This document shows, in pieces, positions 7,508 to 15,670 of a stretch of DNA of 64,000 bases. The stretch's first letter is position 1. Each line of letters starts with the position of its first letter. Source of the DNA: Cladopsammia gracilis (taxonomy: Eukaryota; Cnidaria; Anthozoa; Scleractinia; Dendrophylliidae). Position numbers and translations under genes: made by a program. The notes under the pieces are model-generated. The model ran no database searches, was not told the origin of the DNA, and worked only from the letters and a program-made list of their open reading frames with translations. The stretch is from NCBI GenBank assembly GCA_022457155.1, contig JAJGOT010000932.1, positions 1-64,000 of the forward strand. Direction: 5' to 3'.

Positions 7508-8494
7508 TTAGAGTTTGAAATACTTTCTGAAGAGCTTCTCATGCTGGGAACGATTGATGGCGTTTTCTTTCAGGAGAAGATCGAGAATGCCAACTCCAGT
7601 GTTTCTGATCCCCTGATTCGTATTCCCCGCGAGAATGGAGCCAACGATGACCTCAAGTTTCTGGAGGAGATCTGCGGGGTTGGAGAAAAAACGGATGGAT
7701 CCACCTTTTTTTCTTTTTTTCAACCCCGAACCCGTCTTCTTCTTTTCCTCCATCATCTTTCCCCCTTTTTCTTTATAATGATCTATGTATTCAGTCAGAA
7801 CTCGGGCTGCGCGATCTATCCTTTGATGTTGCAACTTCTTTTGCTCTTCCGTTATTTCCCCTCTTTGGAATTTTTTGGACCAGGATGATTTGTAACCTTT
7901 CAACTGATTTCTGCGGAATCTTGCTATGTTCACAAGATCACCGAGATACTGGATTTTCCTCGCTGTTGTAACATTTTCCCTGAGAGTTTTCTCCACAGTA
8001 TTGTAATCCGTGAGGTCCAGGTCTCTCAATATCTGATTGGTTTTATCTCCTTCCTCATCCTCTTCATCTCCCGGCGCAAGAGCATAATCGGGAGAGTCGT
8101 CTTCTTCATATTCAGGTGGATCTTCCCCCATCTCTTCCACAACTTCTTCATATGTTGGAGGAGCTGCTGAAATTTGCTTCTTGGGTTGGGATGGAACGGC
8201 CTCATCAAACAGGCCTTCGACATCCATATCTTCAAATGGGTCGACTTCGGGGAGATAATCAATCTCCGCCGGTTTGGCTTTTTTCTTTTTCCGGGGAAGT
8301 GGCTGAAGCGACCCCAAATTCGACTCAATCACCTCATCCAGTTTCGATGTGATGGGTTTGAATGTTTTTTCAAGTCCGATTTGACTTGTCTCTTCACCCA
8401 ACTTTTTCTGGGTGATAGCATTGTGAACAAAGTTGATTTTTTTGCCCAAAGCAGATTTGCTTTTGGCCATTTCTTGCCATTTCAATAAACTCAT
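7508..8494 (-). CDS. pVI-like internal virion protein with PPxY motifs
   Basis: A conserved Polinton structural protein that I compare to adenovirus protein VI. ATG 8494 (MSLLKWQEMAKSKSALGKK) is preceded by TATAAA; 328 residues follow. Residues 67-75 are basic. A long acidic region contains two Nedd4-binding-type PPxY motifs, PPTY at 112-115 and PPEY at 126-129. The C-terminal domain begins at GGSIRFFSNPADLLQKLEVI and includes AGNTNQGIRNTGVGILDLLL and NAINRSQHEKLFRKYF, the most conserved part. PPxY motifs recruit ubiquitin ligases for intracellular transport or release in several viruses; the same use here is inference. It is the first gene of the minus-strand late block and is divergent from the ATPase. 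Confidence 0.8.
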   Translation of the reverse strand: MSLLKWQEMAKSKSALGKKINFVHNAITQKKLGEETSQIGLEKTFKPITSKLDEVIESNLGSLQPLPRKKKKAKPAEIDYLPEVDPFEDMDVEGLFDEAVPSQPKKQISAAPPTYEEVVEEMGEDPPEYEEDDSPDYALAPGDEEDEEGDKTNQILRDLDLTDYNTVEKTLRENVTTARKIQYLGDLVNIARFRRNQLKGYKSSWSKKFQRGEITEEQKKLQHQRIDRAARVLTEYIDHYKEKGGKMMEEKKKTGSGLKKRKKGGSIRFFSNPADLLQKLEVIVGSILAGNTNQGIRNTGVGILDLLLKENAINRSQHEKLFRKYFKL

Positions 8495-8560
8495 TTTATA
8501 TCCCAGAAACACAAATTTGGGGTGAAGAACAAGATAAAGAACGCCATGTTCATTAATAAA
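8495..8560. promoter_or_regulatory. divergent start region, pVI-like gene / ATPase
   Basis: These 66 bases separate two divergent genes. On the minus strand TATAAA runs directly into ATG 8494; on the plus strand ATTAATAAA runs into ATG 8561. Both fit the TAAAATG start motif seen across the element. No other signal is recognisable. Confidence 0.5.
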
Positions 8561-9193
8561 ATGAAGATTCCAAATTATGATTGTCAGGATCCAATCACGA
8601 ATTTCAAACAACTTCACCCGTTCATGCCGGATCGAACTTTCAGAATGTTGATCTGTGGCCCTTCAGGATCGGGGAAAACAAATGTTCTCCTGGATATGAT
8701 TTTTCGCCTGCTCTTCTACGATAAAATTTTCCTCTATGCGAAAAATCTTGACCAAACCAAATATCAACATCTGCTGAAAACATTTCGCCCAATCAGCAAA
8801 GAAGCTGGGTATGACGTTGTGGAAGCATCCCCGGATGAAATCATCCCAGTTTCTGAATTGTCAGGGGAGAATCAAAAGCTGGTTGTTTTCGATGATTTTG
8901 TTTCCGAAAAAAACCAAAAGCCATTGATTGATTATTTCATTCAGGGCAGGCACAAGAAATGTTCTGTGATTTATCTTTCGCAAAGTTATTTCGGAACACC
9001 AAAAGATATCCGCCTGAATTGCTCGCATTTTTGCATCTTTGAATTCCCAAGCAACAAAGAAATTACGGCGATCTGCAGGGAGAACAATGTCAGCAAAGAA
9101 GATTATCGGAAAGCAACGCATGATCCGTTCTCTTTCCTGTATGTGGATAAGCCGAGGAAATTCATTGCCAAAAACTTTGATGAAAGCATTTAA
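8561..9193 (+). CDS. FtsK/HerA-type genome packaging ATPase
   Basis: Drives translocation of the genome into the capsid. ATG 8561 (MKIPNYDCQDPI) is chosen over an earlier ATG (8546) because it is embedded in AATAAAATG; this gives 210 residues. Walker A is GPSGSGKT at 33-40, Walker B is LVVFDDF at 107-113, followed by the sensor-like VIYLSQSYF and a C-terminal KATHDPFSFLYVD. This is the compact form usual in Polintons and poxvirus A32 relatives. The stop TAA at 9191-9193 forms part of the TTTAAAATG start motif of the fiber gene. No damage is visible. Confidence 0.95.
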   Translation: MKIPNYDCQDPITNFKQLHPFMPDRTFRMLICGPSGSGKTNVLLDMIFRLLFYDKIFLYAKNLDQTKYQHLLKTFRPISKEAGYDVVEASPDEIIPVSELSGENQKLVVFDDFVSEKNQKPLIDYFIQGRHKKCSVIYLSQSYFGTPKDIRLNCSHFCIFEFPSNKEITAICRENNVSKEDYRKATHDPFSFLYVDKPRKFIAKNFDESI

Positions 9194-9194
9194 A

Positions 9195-11012
9195 ATGAGT
9201 TATTCAAATGGATTGCTGTCTGAAACAAGCACCTCCCAGGGAGGAAAAGATGGAAAAGATGGATTGCCAGGAGTTGGTTTCAAGCTAACGCCGGCAGGGG
9301 ACTTCGACCTGCAAAGGAAACGCCTGACAAATGTCGCTGAAGGAACGGGGAATTCGGATGCAATCACAAAGCATCAAGTTGACACGCTTGCAACGCAATT
9401 GCGGGCAGATTCTCTCCAGGTGGATGGTTCCTCGCATATGACTGGGGATCTTGATCTCAGGGGACAAAAACTCATCAACCCCGGGGAAATAGAAATGAAT
9501 CGCAAATTGATCGTCAATCTGGACACGGATGAAAACCAGGATTTGTCAGCGGTGAATATGGTCACTCTGAAAAAATTCCACCCTGCTGCTCCGGCTCACA
9601 CTCATGAAGTCACGAAGGATATTGATTTGAAAGAACTTTTCAACGTGAAAAACTCAAAACAACAAACATGGCATGATTTGGGAGCCGCATACAACAACCT
9701 GGTTTCTTATAATGACGCCAAAAATATCTTTCTCAGCCGCAAAGAGACGTTTCCAATGGAGACGGCTTTGGATATGGGAAATCACACCATTTTTAACGTG
9801 AAAGATCCCGAAGTTGCCGATCAGGGCGCAAATATGCGATATGTGGATGCCCAATCCGCGAAAAAGCTTTCGTTGGAAGGCGGGACAATGACCGGAAACC
9901 TGGATATGAACTCGAAACAAATCAACAATATTGCAACGCCAACTCTGAAGCGACAACCCACGCCAAAATCTTATGTGGATAACCAGATAGGAGGTGTGGT
10001 AGCCCACACGATGGAATTAGAAGAGAAGATCAAAAAATACGTAAATGAATCGCATATCACGTCAACGTCGCATCCAAAGGACGCATTCCGCTATCTGATG
10101 GAAAATGTGGATGAATCCAGTTCTGAACATCATATGACAGTGACTGGGATAAGTGATTTTCCAGATTCGCCGCATCATTTCAACAAGAAGGCCTATGACT
10201 TGGAAATCACAAAAGATCTTTTTAATGAATACTCTGGGAGACTTGGATTCAATATGTACAAACTCCCAGAGGGAGAATACACCGTGTGCGTGGAATTCTT
10301 CCCCGCGTCAATGGATGGCGTGAGCGTCAACGTTGTGAGCGCCAGTCTGAATATAAATCAACAATCAACTAAGAAGTTTTCGGGGTATTCCAGATCCATC
10401 ATCCACATGCACAAATGGAGGATTTCCCCACCTGAATTCATCTATCTGGATTTGAAATGGCGAGGCACTGCCGAGTCAGCCGAAAAAGTAAATGCAAAGT
10501 TGATCATATATGGCATTGCTGGTTCTCAACCTGATGTTGAAAGCAGCGTCTTCGATTCCCCTTTCGTTTTCCAAGCGGGGAAGATGGTCATGGAGACTGA
10601 CTTGGATTTGAATTCGCACTCCTTGTTGAATTTGCCGCTTCGCCCGTCAAAACACTTCATTTTTGCAAGATTTGTGAAAGGAAAACACGGTGATTGTTTG
10701 ATCTTCCCAAATGAAGAGGAAGATGAAACAAATTATTGGCAACAATTTGGATCTGACTTCCGGATTTTGAATGTCACGGTTTTCATTCTTCAACGCGGAT
10801 CCAACCCAGTGAGTGGAGCAACCATCATCATGACAAGTGTTGTTAAAGGAGATCGCATCACTCGGAAAGCAGTCAGACCTTCCACCAATTCATTTGGTTC
10901 ACTGCAGTTCACCTTCAATCTCCATGTTGGGCAGGAAGAAGCTTTCTATCTGGCTCTCTCGGATGGAAATGCCATTCAAAGAGCAAAAGCGACAATTCTG
11001 ATTGAAAAATGA
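9195..11012 (+). CDS. fiber-like trimeric attachment protein
   Basis: A 605-residue protein of the kind found next to the ATPase in many Polintons, likely a virion spike for host attachment. It starts with MSYSNGLLSETSTSQ and a short collagen-like stretch (GGKDGKDGLPG, residues 16-26). Four or five phage-tail-fiber-like repeats follow, of the form M-x-x-x-LD-[LM]-x4-I-x-N: MTGDLDLRGQKLINP, METALDMGNHTIFNV, MTGNLDMNSKQINNI, METDLDLNSHSLLNL. Several are followed by a VTKxYVD-like motif (SYVDNQ, MRYVDAQ). The C-terminal part is beta-rich and may form the receptor-binding head. ATG 9195 is taken because it follows the ATPase stop and has TTTAAAATG. The attachment role is inferred from architecture. 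Confidence 0.85.
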   Translation: MSYSNGLLSETSTSQGGKDGKDGLPGVGFKLTPAGDFDLQRKRLTNVAEGTGNSDAITKHQVDTLATQLRADSLQVDGSSHMTGDLDLRGQKLINPGEIEMNRKLIVNLDTDENQDLSAVNMVTLKKFHPAAPAHTHEVTKDIDLKELFNVKNSKQQTWHDLGAAYNNLVSYNDAKNIFLSRKETFPMETALDMGNHTIFNVKDPEVADQGANMRYVDAQSAKKLSLEGGTMTGNLDMNSKQINNIATPTLKRQPTPKSYVDNQIGGVVAHTMELEEKIKKYVNESHITSTSHPKDAFRYLMENVDESSSEHHMTVTGISDFPDSPHHFNKKAYDLEITKDLFNEYSGRLGFNMYKLPEGEYTVCVEFFPASMDGVSVNVVSASLNINQQSTKKFSGYSRSIIHMHKWRISPPEFIYLDLKWRGTAESAEKVNAKLIIYGIAGSQPDVESSVFDSPFVFQAGKMVMETDLDLNSHSLLNLPLRPSKHFIFARFVKGKHGDCLIFPNEEEDETNYWQQFGSDFRILNVTVFILQRGSNPVSGATIIMTSVVKGDRITRKAVRPSTNSFGSLQFTFNLHVGQEEAFYLALSDGNAIQRAKATILIEK

Positions 11013-11027
11013 TTTTCTCCCTGAAAA

Positions 11028-11522
11028 ATGAAGCGAGCGCGAAAACAAAGCATTTTTGCTTTCAATCACATCAACCCCGCAATTCGGGAAGAAGAACTGG
11101 AAGAGATCAAAAACCTTTTTCGATTTTATCACAAAAGATTTTGGTGCCTGAAACGAGCGCATGGCCGATTCAAGAAAATGAATCTGCTCATGAATTTGAC
11201 CTCTTCCGGCCTGGTTGCAATCGGGACGATTGCTGGAGCCGCGACTTTGAATCCAATCGTTTTGGGAGTGATTTCAGGAGCAGGATTAGTTTTGAAAACC
11301 GCAAATGAAATGAAGAACCTGAAAAGCAAAATTGAGATGGCGAAGTTCGCTTTCACCACCTATGAAAAAACATTGAGTGATTTGCGCTTCGCTTTGCGGG
11401 GAGGAAAATTCGACAGGGATGAATTTTTGTTTTCAATGGAAGCGATTGATGGGATTGTGATTGATTTGGGGTTGGATTTGGAAAAGTTTGAAGCTGAATG
11501 GGAGAAAAAATTTGAGGGTTGA
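11028..11522 (+). CDS. small hydrophobic protein conserved in Polintons
   Basis: A 164-residue protein of unknown function that I recognise as a recurrent Polinton accessory product lying after the fiber gene. The N-terminus is basic and helical (LEEIKNLFRFYHKRFWCLKRAHGRF in two overlapping helices). Two adjacent hydrophobic segments follow at about 53-90 (TSSGLVAIGTIAGAATLNP, then IVLGVISGAGLVLKT), then an amphipathic helix with FAFTTYEKTL and an acidic C-terminus. The hydrophobic pair with Gly-Ala turns suggests a membrane hairpin; a membrane-active role is inference. ATG 11028 lies 16 bases after the fiber stop. Confidence 0.7.
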   Translation: MKRARKQSIFAFNHINPAIREEELEEIKNLFRFYHKRFWCLKRAHGRFKKMNLLMNLTSSGLVAIGTIAGAATLNPIVLGVISGAGLVLKTANEMKNLKSKIEMAKFAFTTYEKTLSDLRFALRGGKFDRDEFLFSMEAIDGIVIDLGLDLEKFEAEWEKKFEG

Positions 11523-11572
11523 ATTTTCATTTCCTGGAAATGAAAAATCATGCAAGAAATCAGGGGAAAAAT
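11523..11572. terminator. convergent gene end with stem-loop
   Basis: This is the short gap between convergent genes. An inverted repeat, AAATCAGG...CCTGATTT, spans about 11557-11593 and runs into the end of the minus-strand gene. It is AT-rich, suitable for transcript ends on both strands. Function is inferred from position. Confidence 0.35.
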
Positions 11573-12154
11573 TTATTTGAATTTCCTGATTTTATTGAAT
11601 ATGTCAACGTGAAATGTTCTTTCATTTTTCCTCAAAGATGGTATAAATCCAATTCGTTCCAAAGGGGAGAATTTTTTAGTTCCAATCTTCGCCTCCAGAT
11701 CTGCTAGGGCGTTCTTTTTGTTTATCTCAAAAATCACTCTGCAGATAATGGAAATGATTTTGATAAGGCAAATACTTTCCTCATTATATTTCAATTCTTT
11801 TTTCTTCCAGTCCAATTCTATATCTTCATCCGCGAATAATTTATTGCCAATCATTCGACAAAGGTCATCAAAAGATGAAACAACGATCTTGAATTTTTCA
11901 AACCATTCCTCATCCATTGGGAGTGAAGAAAAATCGATTTCGCGAGAAAGTTGTGAATCTTCCGCTTTTGGTTCGCCGAGGAAGAATTTTTTCTTGTCCG
12001 ACCTCCGGGTGATGGTTGAGTTATCTTTTTTCAATGCATTTGTGATTGCGCAATTTGAGATTCCATATTCTTTTGCCGCTGAATTGATGGAAGTGAAATT
12101 TTTGGTTTTTTTCCCATCGGAGATTGAAAAATGCGTTGGTGCTGGCTTCGACAT
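11573..12154 (-). CDS. helix-turn-helix-like accessory protein A
   Basis: A 193-residue protein with no assigned function. Residues 10-60 read FSISDGKKTKNFTSINSAAKEYGISNCAITNALKK in overlapping pieces, then TITRRSDKKKFF. This resembles a small NUMOD/HTH-type DNA-binding unit: a beta hairpin, an AA-x-x-YGIS turn, and a recognition helix followed by a TRR basic patch. The same layout recurs in the protein at 15140-15628 (TFKEASEKTGLPSKTILRVLK then YTRRTDQKVFW), so the two are paralogous at least in this domain. The C-terminal half is helical and charged, with a hydrophobic ICLIKIISIICRVIFEI segment. It could be a transcription regulator of the element; this is inference. Confidence 0.62.
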   Translation of the reverse strand: MSKPAPTHFSISDGKKTKNFTSINSAAKEYGISNCAITNALKKDNSTITRRSDKKKFFLGEPKAEDSQLSREIDFSSLPMDEEWFEKFKIVVSSFDDLCRMIGNKLFADEDIELDWKKKELKYNEESICLIKIISIICRVIFEINKKNALADLEAKIGTKKFSPLERIGFIPSLRKNERTFHVDIFNKIRKFK

Positions 12155-12170
12155 TTTCTTTGGAGAAAAA

Positions 12171-13330
12171 AAGGAAATAAAAAATTAAAATCCCATTTTA
12201 TCTGGATAAAGCTCAATTTTGACCAATCATTTCTCCAATTTAGTCAACTGTGATTTAGATGAAATGGAGCAGAAATTTTCATGAATTGCCATTTTCCGCT
12301 GATTTTCAGCGAAAGATTTTCAAACCCCGGAGAGATTTTCATCTCAAAATCCGTTTTCAGGGAGATTTTTCATCCCAAATCCATTTTTGTGGGCGTTTTT
12401 TCGTTCTGAAATCTATTTTTGGAGAGATTTTTCATTCCCCCGGACATTATTTCATTCAAAAAATTTGGAAAAAAATTTTTCCTCAAATAATTTGGGGAAA
12501 TAATGTCCGGAGGAATTTCATTCCAAAAATCAGTTTCCGGAGAAATGCCAAATTCAACAAAATTCATTTTCCCTGAGTCAATTCAGGAAAAACATTTTCC
12601 AGAGGGGATTTTGAAATTTCCCCTGAGTGGGTTTTGAAAAATTCCCCTTGAGTGGGTTTTTCAAAATCATTTTCCGGAGGGGATTTTGAAAATCATTTTC
12701 CTTTTCCGGAGGGGGTTTTGAAAATTCAACAGTTTTTATGCTGAGAAAAGGGGAAATAAAAAAATTAAAATCCCATTTTATCTGGATAAAACTCAATTTT
12801 ATCCAATCATTTCTCCAATTTAGTTAACTGAGTTTTAGCTGAAATGGGCAGAAAGTTTTCTTGAATTGTCAATTCATGCTGATTTTCAGCGAAAGATTTT
12901 CAAACCCCGGAGAGATTTTCAATCCCCGGAGGATTTTCATCCCAAAATCCGTTTTTGGGGGTGATTTTTCATCACAAAATCCGTTTGGGGAGATTTTTCA
13001 TCCCCCGGACATCCCTTCATTTATAAAATTTGGAAAAAAAATTTGGAAAAAAAATTTTCCCCCAAATAATATGGAGGAATTCTCCGGAGGAAATTTCATT
13101 TCAAAATCAGTTTCCGGAACAATGCTGAATTCAGCAAAATTTGAAAATCATTTTCCTGAGTGGGGTTTTTCAAAATTCATCCGGCGAATTCAGGGGGAAA
13201 ATGACAAATTCAGGGGACAAAATGACAAATTCAGGGGGAAAATGACAAATTCAGGGGACAAAATAAAACTTTCCTGAATTTTTGAGTTCATTTTCGCAGG
13301 AAAATGAACTGAAAAAAGTTGACTTCCCCC
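12171..13330. repeat. 580-bp imperfect tandem duplication, non-coding
   Basis: Two successive copies, about 12171-12750 and 12751-13330, share long blocks such as TTAAAATCCCATTTTATCTG (12186 and 12766), CCAATCATTTCTCCAATTTA and GATTTTCAGCGAAAGATTTT, at an offset of 580. Each copy is rich in short GGAGAGATTTTTCATC-type repeats. Copy 1 holds an inverted repeat (CCGGACATTATTTC/GAAATAATGTCCGG, about 12438-12512). Small open frames here are not credible genes. It looks like a non-coding control or origin-like region between accessory genes. Confidence 0.75.
13187..13275. repeat. short tandem repeat, ATTCAGGGG(G/A)AAAATGAC type
   Basis: Four consecutive copies of a roughly 20-base unit, AATTCAGGGGGAAAATGACA and close variants alternating with GGGGACAAAATGAC. 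The core ATTCAGGGGAA also occurs in both element termini (about 232-242 and 19678-19688), so it may be a site recognised by an element-encoded protein. Confidence 0.7.
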
Positions 13331-13352
13331 ATCACGTGGGTGGGGAAGCTGA
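13320..13352. other. GC-rich hairpin
   Basis: CTTCCCC and GGGGAAG flank a CACGTG-containing loop in otherwise AT-rich DNA. It is a strong local stem-loop at the end of the duplicated region and just upstream of the palindrome array. Its function is unknown. Confidence 0.5.
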
Positions 13353-13441
13353 AAACTATTTTCTGGAAGAATTTTGTTTTTTGTTTTGATTGAAAACCTA
13401 TTTTAAATCCTAAAACTCAAATTTCGCCAAACCAACACGTC

Positions 13442-14230
13442 TTTTCTGGAACAGATATCTGTTTCAGAAAAATGGATTTTTTCCAGAGCAAAAAAATACA
13501 GAGCAAAAATGGATTTTTTCCAGAGCAAAAAAATACAGAGCAAAAATCTATTTTTTCCAGAGCAAAAAAATACAGAGCAAAAATGGATTTTTCTGGAACA
13601 GATATCTGTTTCAGAAAAATGGATTTTTTCCAGAGCAAAAAAATACAGAGCAAAAATGGATTTTTCTGGAACAGATACCTGTTTCAGAAAAATGGATTTT
13701 TTTCCAGAGCAAAAAAATACAGAGCAAAAATGGATTTTTCTGGAACAGATATCTGTTTCAGAAAAATGGATTTTTCTGGAACAGATATCTATTCCAGAAA
13801 AATCTATTTTTTCCAGAGCAAAAAAAATCCAAAGCAAAAAAATGGATTTTTCTGGAACAGATATCTATTCCAGAAAAATGGATTTTTTCCAGAGCAAAAA
13901 AATCCAAAGCAAAAAAATGGATTTTTCTGGAACAGATATCTATTCCAGAAAAATCTATTTTTTCCAGAGCAAAAAAAATCCAAAGCAAAAAAATGGATTT
14001 TTCTGGAACAGATATCTGTTTCAGAAAAATGGATTTTTCTGGAACAGATATCTGTTTCAGAAAAATCTATTTTTTCCAGAGCAAAAAAATCCAAAGCAAA
14101 AATGGATTTTTCTGGAACAGATATCTATTCCAGAAAAATGGATTTTTTCCAGAGCAAAAAAATCCAAAGCAAAAAAATGGATTTTTCTGGAACAGATATC
14201 TATTCCAGAAAAATGGATTTTTTCCAGAGT
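13442..14230. repeat. array of 11 GATATC-centred palindromes
   Basis: About 790 bases consist of two alternating modules. One is a near-perfect palindrome of about 32 bases, TTTTTCTGGAACAGAT with its reverse complement, centred on GATATC, in 11 copies. The other is ATTTTTTCCAGAGCAAAAAA, often doubled. One copy has GATACC instead of GATATC. Long open frames on both strands (up to 442 codons) arise from the periodicity and are not treated as genes. The array lies between accessory genes; an origin or protein-binding platform is possible. Confidence 0.88.
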
Positions 14231-14281
14231 AAAAAATCACAAATTTTTTCAGAATCAAATTCTGAAAAATTTGAAGTTTCC

Positions 14282-14905
14282 TCAAACTTCATCGTCCTCA
14301 TTCTTGTCCTCAAACTCATCGAATTCCGAGGCAGCCTGCACTATTTCCTCCACCAAAACTTCGTCCACAATGCATGTGATTGCTTTCACATTTCCGCAGA
14401 AAAGATGTTTGATGGAAAAAACGACTTGCCCGCGGAGAGGACAGCCAATGAGTTCTTTTTGCTTCAAGATGGGTTTCTTTTTCCCATCCGCGCACAGCTC
14501 CCAAAATCTGCAGGAGAAATCCGTTGTGGGAATTTTGGAGGGATAGATTTTTGCGTAAATCTTTTCCTGCTCGGATTTGTCAGTTTTCACGAGAATGAAA
14601 TCTCCCTCCTGAAATCGAGCAAAAGACGGGGAAATCTCTTTGATTGCCTGCTTCTTTTTCATCGCAGCAGAGTTGAAATGTTTTTCCAGATTGTTGAAGA
14701 AACTAATGAACTCGCTCGGAATATTGATGCCCATAGAAAACGATTCACCCTCATGAAGGAAAATCTTGAATTTGGTTTGGAGTTTCACTTTGAACCGTGA
14801 GTCCATGTGGAGGCAGGGGAGAAGGCAGAAATTAATTTTTCCAGAAGATTTCTTACAGGGATCTCCGAGAGAGCAGTCGGGGATAGATATTTTCTCGGGA
14901 TTCAT
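14282..14905 (-). CDS. unrecognised accessory protein, Cys-rich N-terminus
   Basis: A 207-residue product if read from ATG 14905 (MNPEKISIPDCSLGDPC). Residues 10-35 hold four cysteines and a histidine (DCSLGDPC, INFCLLPCLH), a possible zinc site. The body alternates strands and helices: FKVKLQTKFKIFLHEG, SFARFQEGDFILVKTD, CPLRGQVVFSIKHLFCGNV. The end is acidic (EFEDKNEDDEV), a feature common in single-strand DNA-binding and other replication accessory proteins. That role is only a possibility. The frame extends upstream to 15127, but that extension overlaps and shadows the small gene at 14931-15116, so 14905 is preferred. Confidence 0.55.
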   Translation of the reverse strand: MNPEKISIPDCSLGDPCKKSSGKINFCLLPCLHMDSRFKVKLQTKFKIFLHEGESFSMGINIPSEFISFFNNLEKHFNSAAMKKKQAIKEISPSFARFQEGDFILVKTDKSEQEKIYAKIYPSKIPTTDFSCRFWELCADGKKKPILKQKELIGCPLRGQVVFSIKHLFCGNVKAITCIVDEVLVEEIVQAASEFDEFEDKNEDDEV

Positions 14906-14930
14906 TTTTTGGGAGGAGATAAAAAATGAA

Positions 14931-15116
14931 TTAAATCGCGAAAATCCATTTTTCCATGAACTTGCGATCCTCTTCCAGTCGGACTGGGAGAAAACCAGTG
15001 GCCATGTCAACCGCTTTTTGGAAGTTTCTTTCTGCGTCACACGCTTTTTCCCAGTCCGTTTCCTCTTTGATTTTTTCAGCCTCTTTCGGAGGAGTGGATT
15101 TGTTTTCACTTGACAT
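14931..15116 (-). CDS. small charged helical protein
   Basis: Sixty-one residues from ATG 15116 (MSSENKSTPPKEAEKIKEE), Glu/Lys-rich and probably one long helix, ending MEKWIFAI. It ends 25 bases before the next minus-strand gene. It lies 24 bases downstream of the HTH-like gene stop, so the three minus-strand genes 15628-14282 look like one transcript. Not recognised. Support comes from composition, spacing and an ATG preceded by AAAAA. Confidence 0.45.
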   Translation of the reverse strand: MSSENKSTPPKEAEKIKEETDWEKACDAERNFQKAVDMATGFLPVRLEEDRKFMEKWIFAI

Positions 15117-15139
15117 TTTTTCTCCAATGAAGAAAAAAT

Positions 15140-15628
15140 TCAAAACTCAATTTGCAAATCCACAAGGGCGTCGTTCATCTCAGCCTGGCAGAGGTTATGA
15201 TGTTTATAAAGCCCTTTTTTGGGGTGCGCGTGCATCGCCGTTTCCAATGCAGCTTTCTTTTTCATGAGATAGATGAATTCTTGCAATCTGGGAGAAACCC
15301 AAGTGACTTCGTGCGATTTTTCCCCTGAATCCAGAAAATGAGTTTTTTTCTTGCAGAGTTGATTGAAAAAAACTGTGCGTGATAACCCAAATCGTTCCCG
15401 AATTTCCTCTGCGGTGAAAAAATCTTCCCCATCAATCTGGATGAATGGTGTGTCTTCTTCCTCCTGAATCCAGAACACTTTTTGATCGGTTCTTCTGGTA
15501 TATTTAGTGTTGCCCGATTTAAGAACTCGCAAAATCGTTTTGGAGGGAAGCCCCGTTTTTTCGCTGGCTTCTTTGAATGTGAAAAAAGTTTGCTTTTCTT
15601 TTCCTTCTTCCTGAATTGAAAACTTCAT
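15140..15628 (-). CDS. helix-turn-helix-like accessory protein B
   Basis: A 162-residue protein from ATG 15628 (MKFSIQEEGKEKQTFF). Its first 55 residues match the N-terminal domain of protein A: a short hairpin, then TFKEASEKTGLPSKTILRVLK and YTRRTDQKVFW. A second possible HTH follows (FTAEEIRERFGLSRTVFFNQL), so the protein may carry two DNA-binding units. The C-terminus is basic and helical with HPKKGLYKHH. Its ATG and the PolB ATG (15634) lie in one shared palindrome-like CATTTTAAATG, so the two genes start back to back within 9 bases. That position suggests control of the polymerase gene, which is inference. Confidence 0.65.
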   Translation of the reverse strand: MKFSIQEEGKEKQTFFTFKEASEKTGLPSKTILRVLKSGNTKYTRRTDQKVFWIQEEEDTPFIQIDGEDFFTAEEIRERFGLSRTVFFNQLCKKKTHFLDSGEKSHEVTWVSPRLQEFIYLMKKKAALETAMHAHPKKGLYKHHNLCQAEMNDALVDLQIEF

Positions 15629-15670
15629 TTTAAATGGGGAAAAAAGATTTTTTTTCTCCATTAAAAATGT
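15624..15670. promoter_or_regulatory. back-to-back start region, HTH protein B / PolB
   Basis: CATTTTAAATG gives an ATG on each strand (15628 minus, 15634 plus) around one TTTAAA core. A second PolB start candidate, ATTAAAAATG, follows at 15667. There is no room for separate upstream promoters, so either the start motif is itself the promoter or leaders extend into the neighbouring gene. Confidence 0.5.

Noticed and set aside
13472..14800. 442-codon and other long open frames (both strands) across the palindrome array
   Set aside because: The frames follow the tandem repeat period, exist in several frames at once and on both strands, and encode only repeated KMDFFQSKK-type units.
14906..15127. 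N-terminal extension of the 14282 gene to 15127
   Set aside because: The extension is a basic shadow of the 14931-15116 gene in another frame; ATG 14905 gives better spacing.
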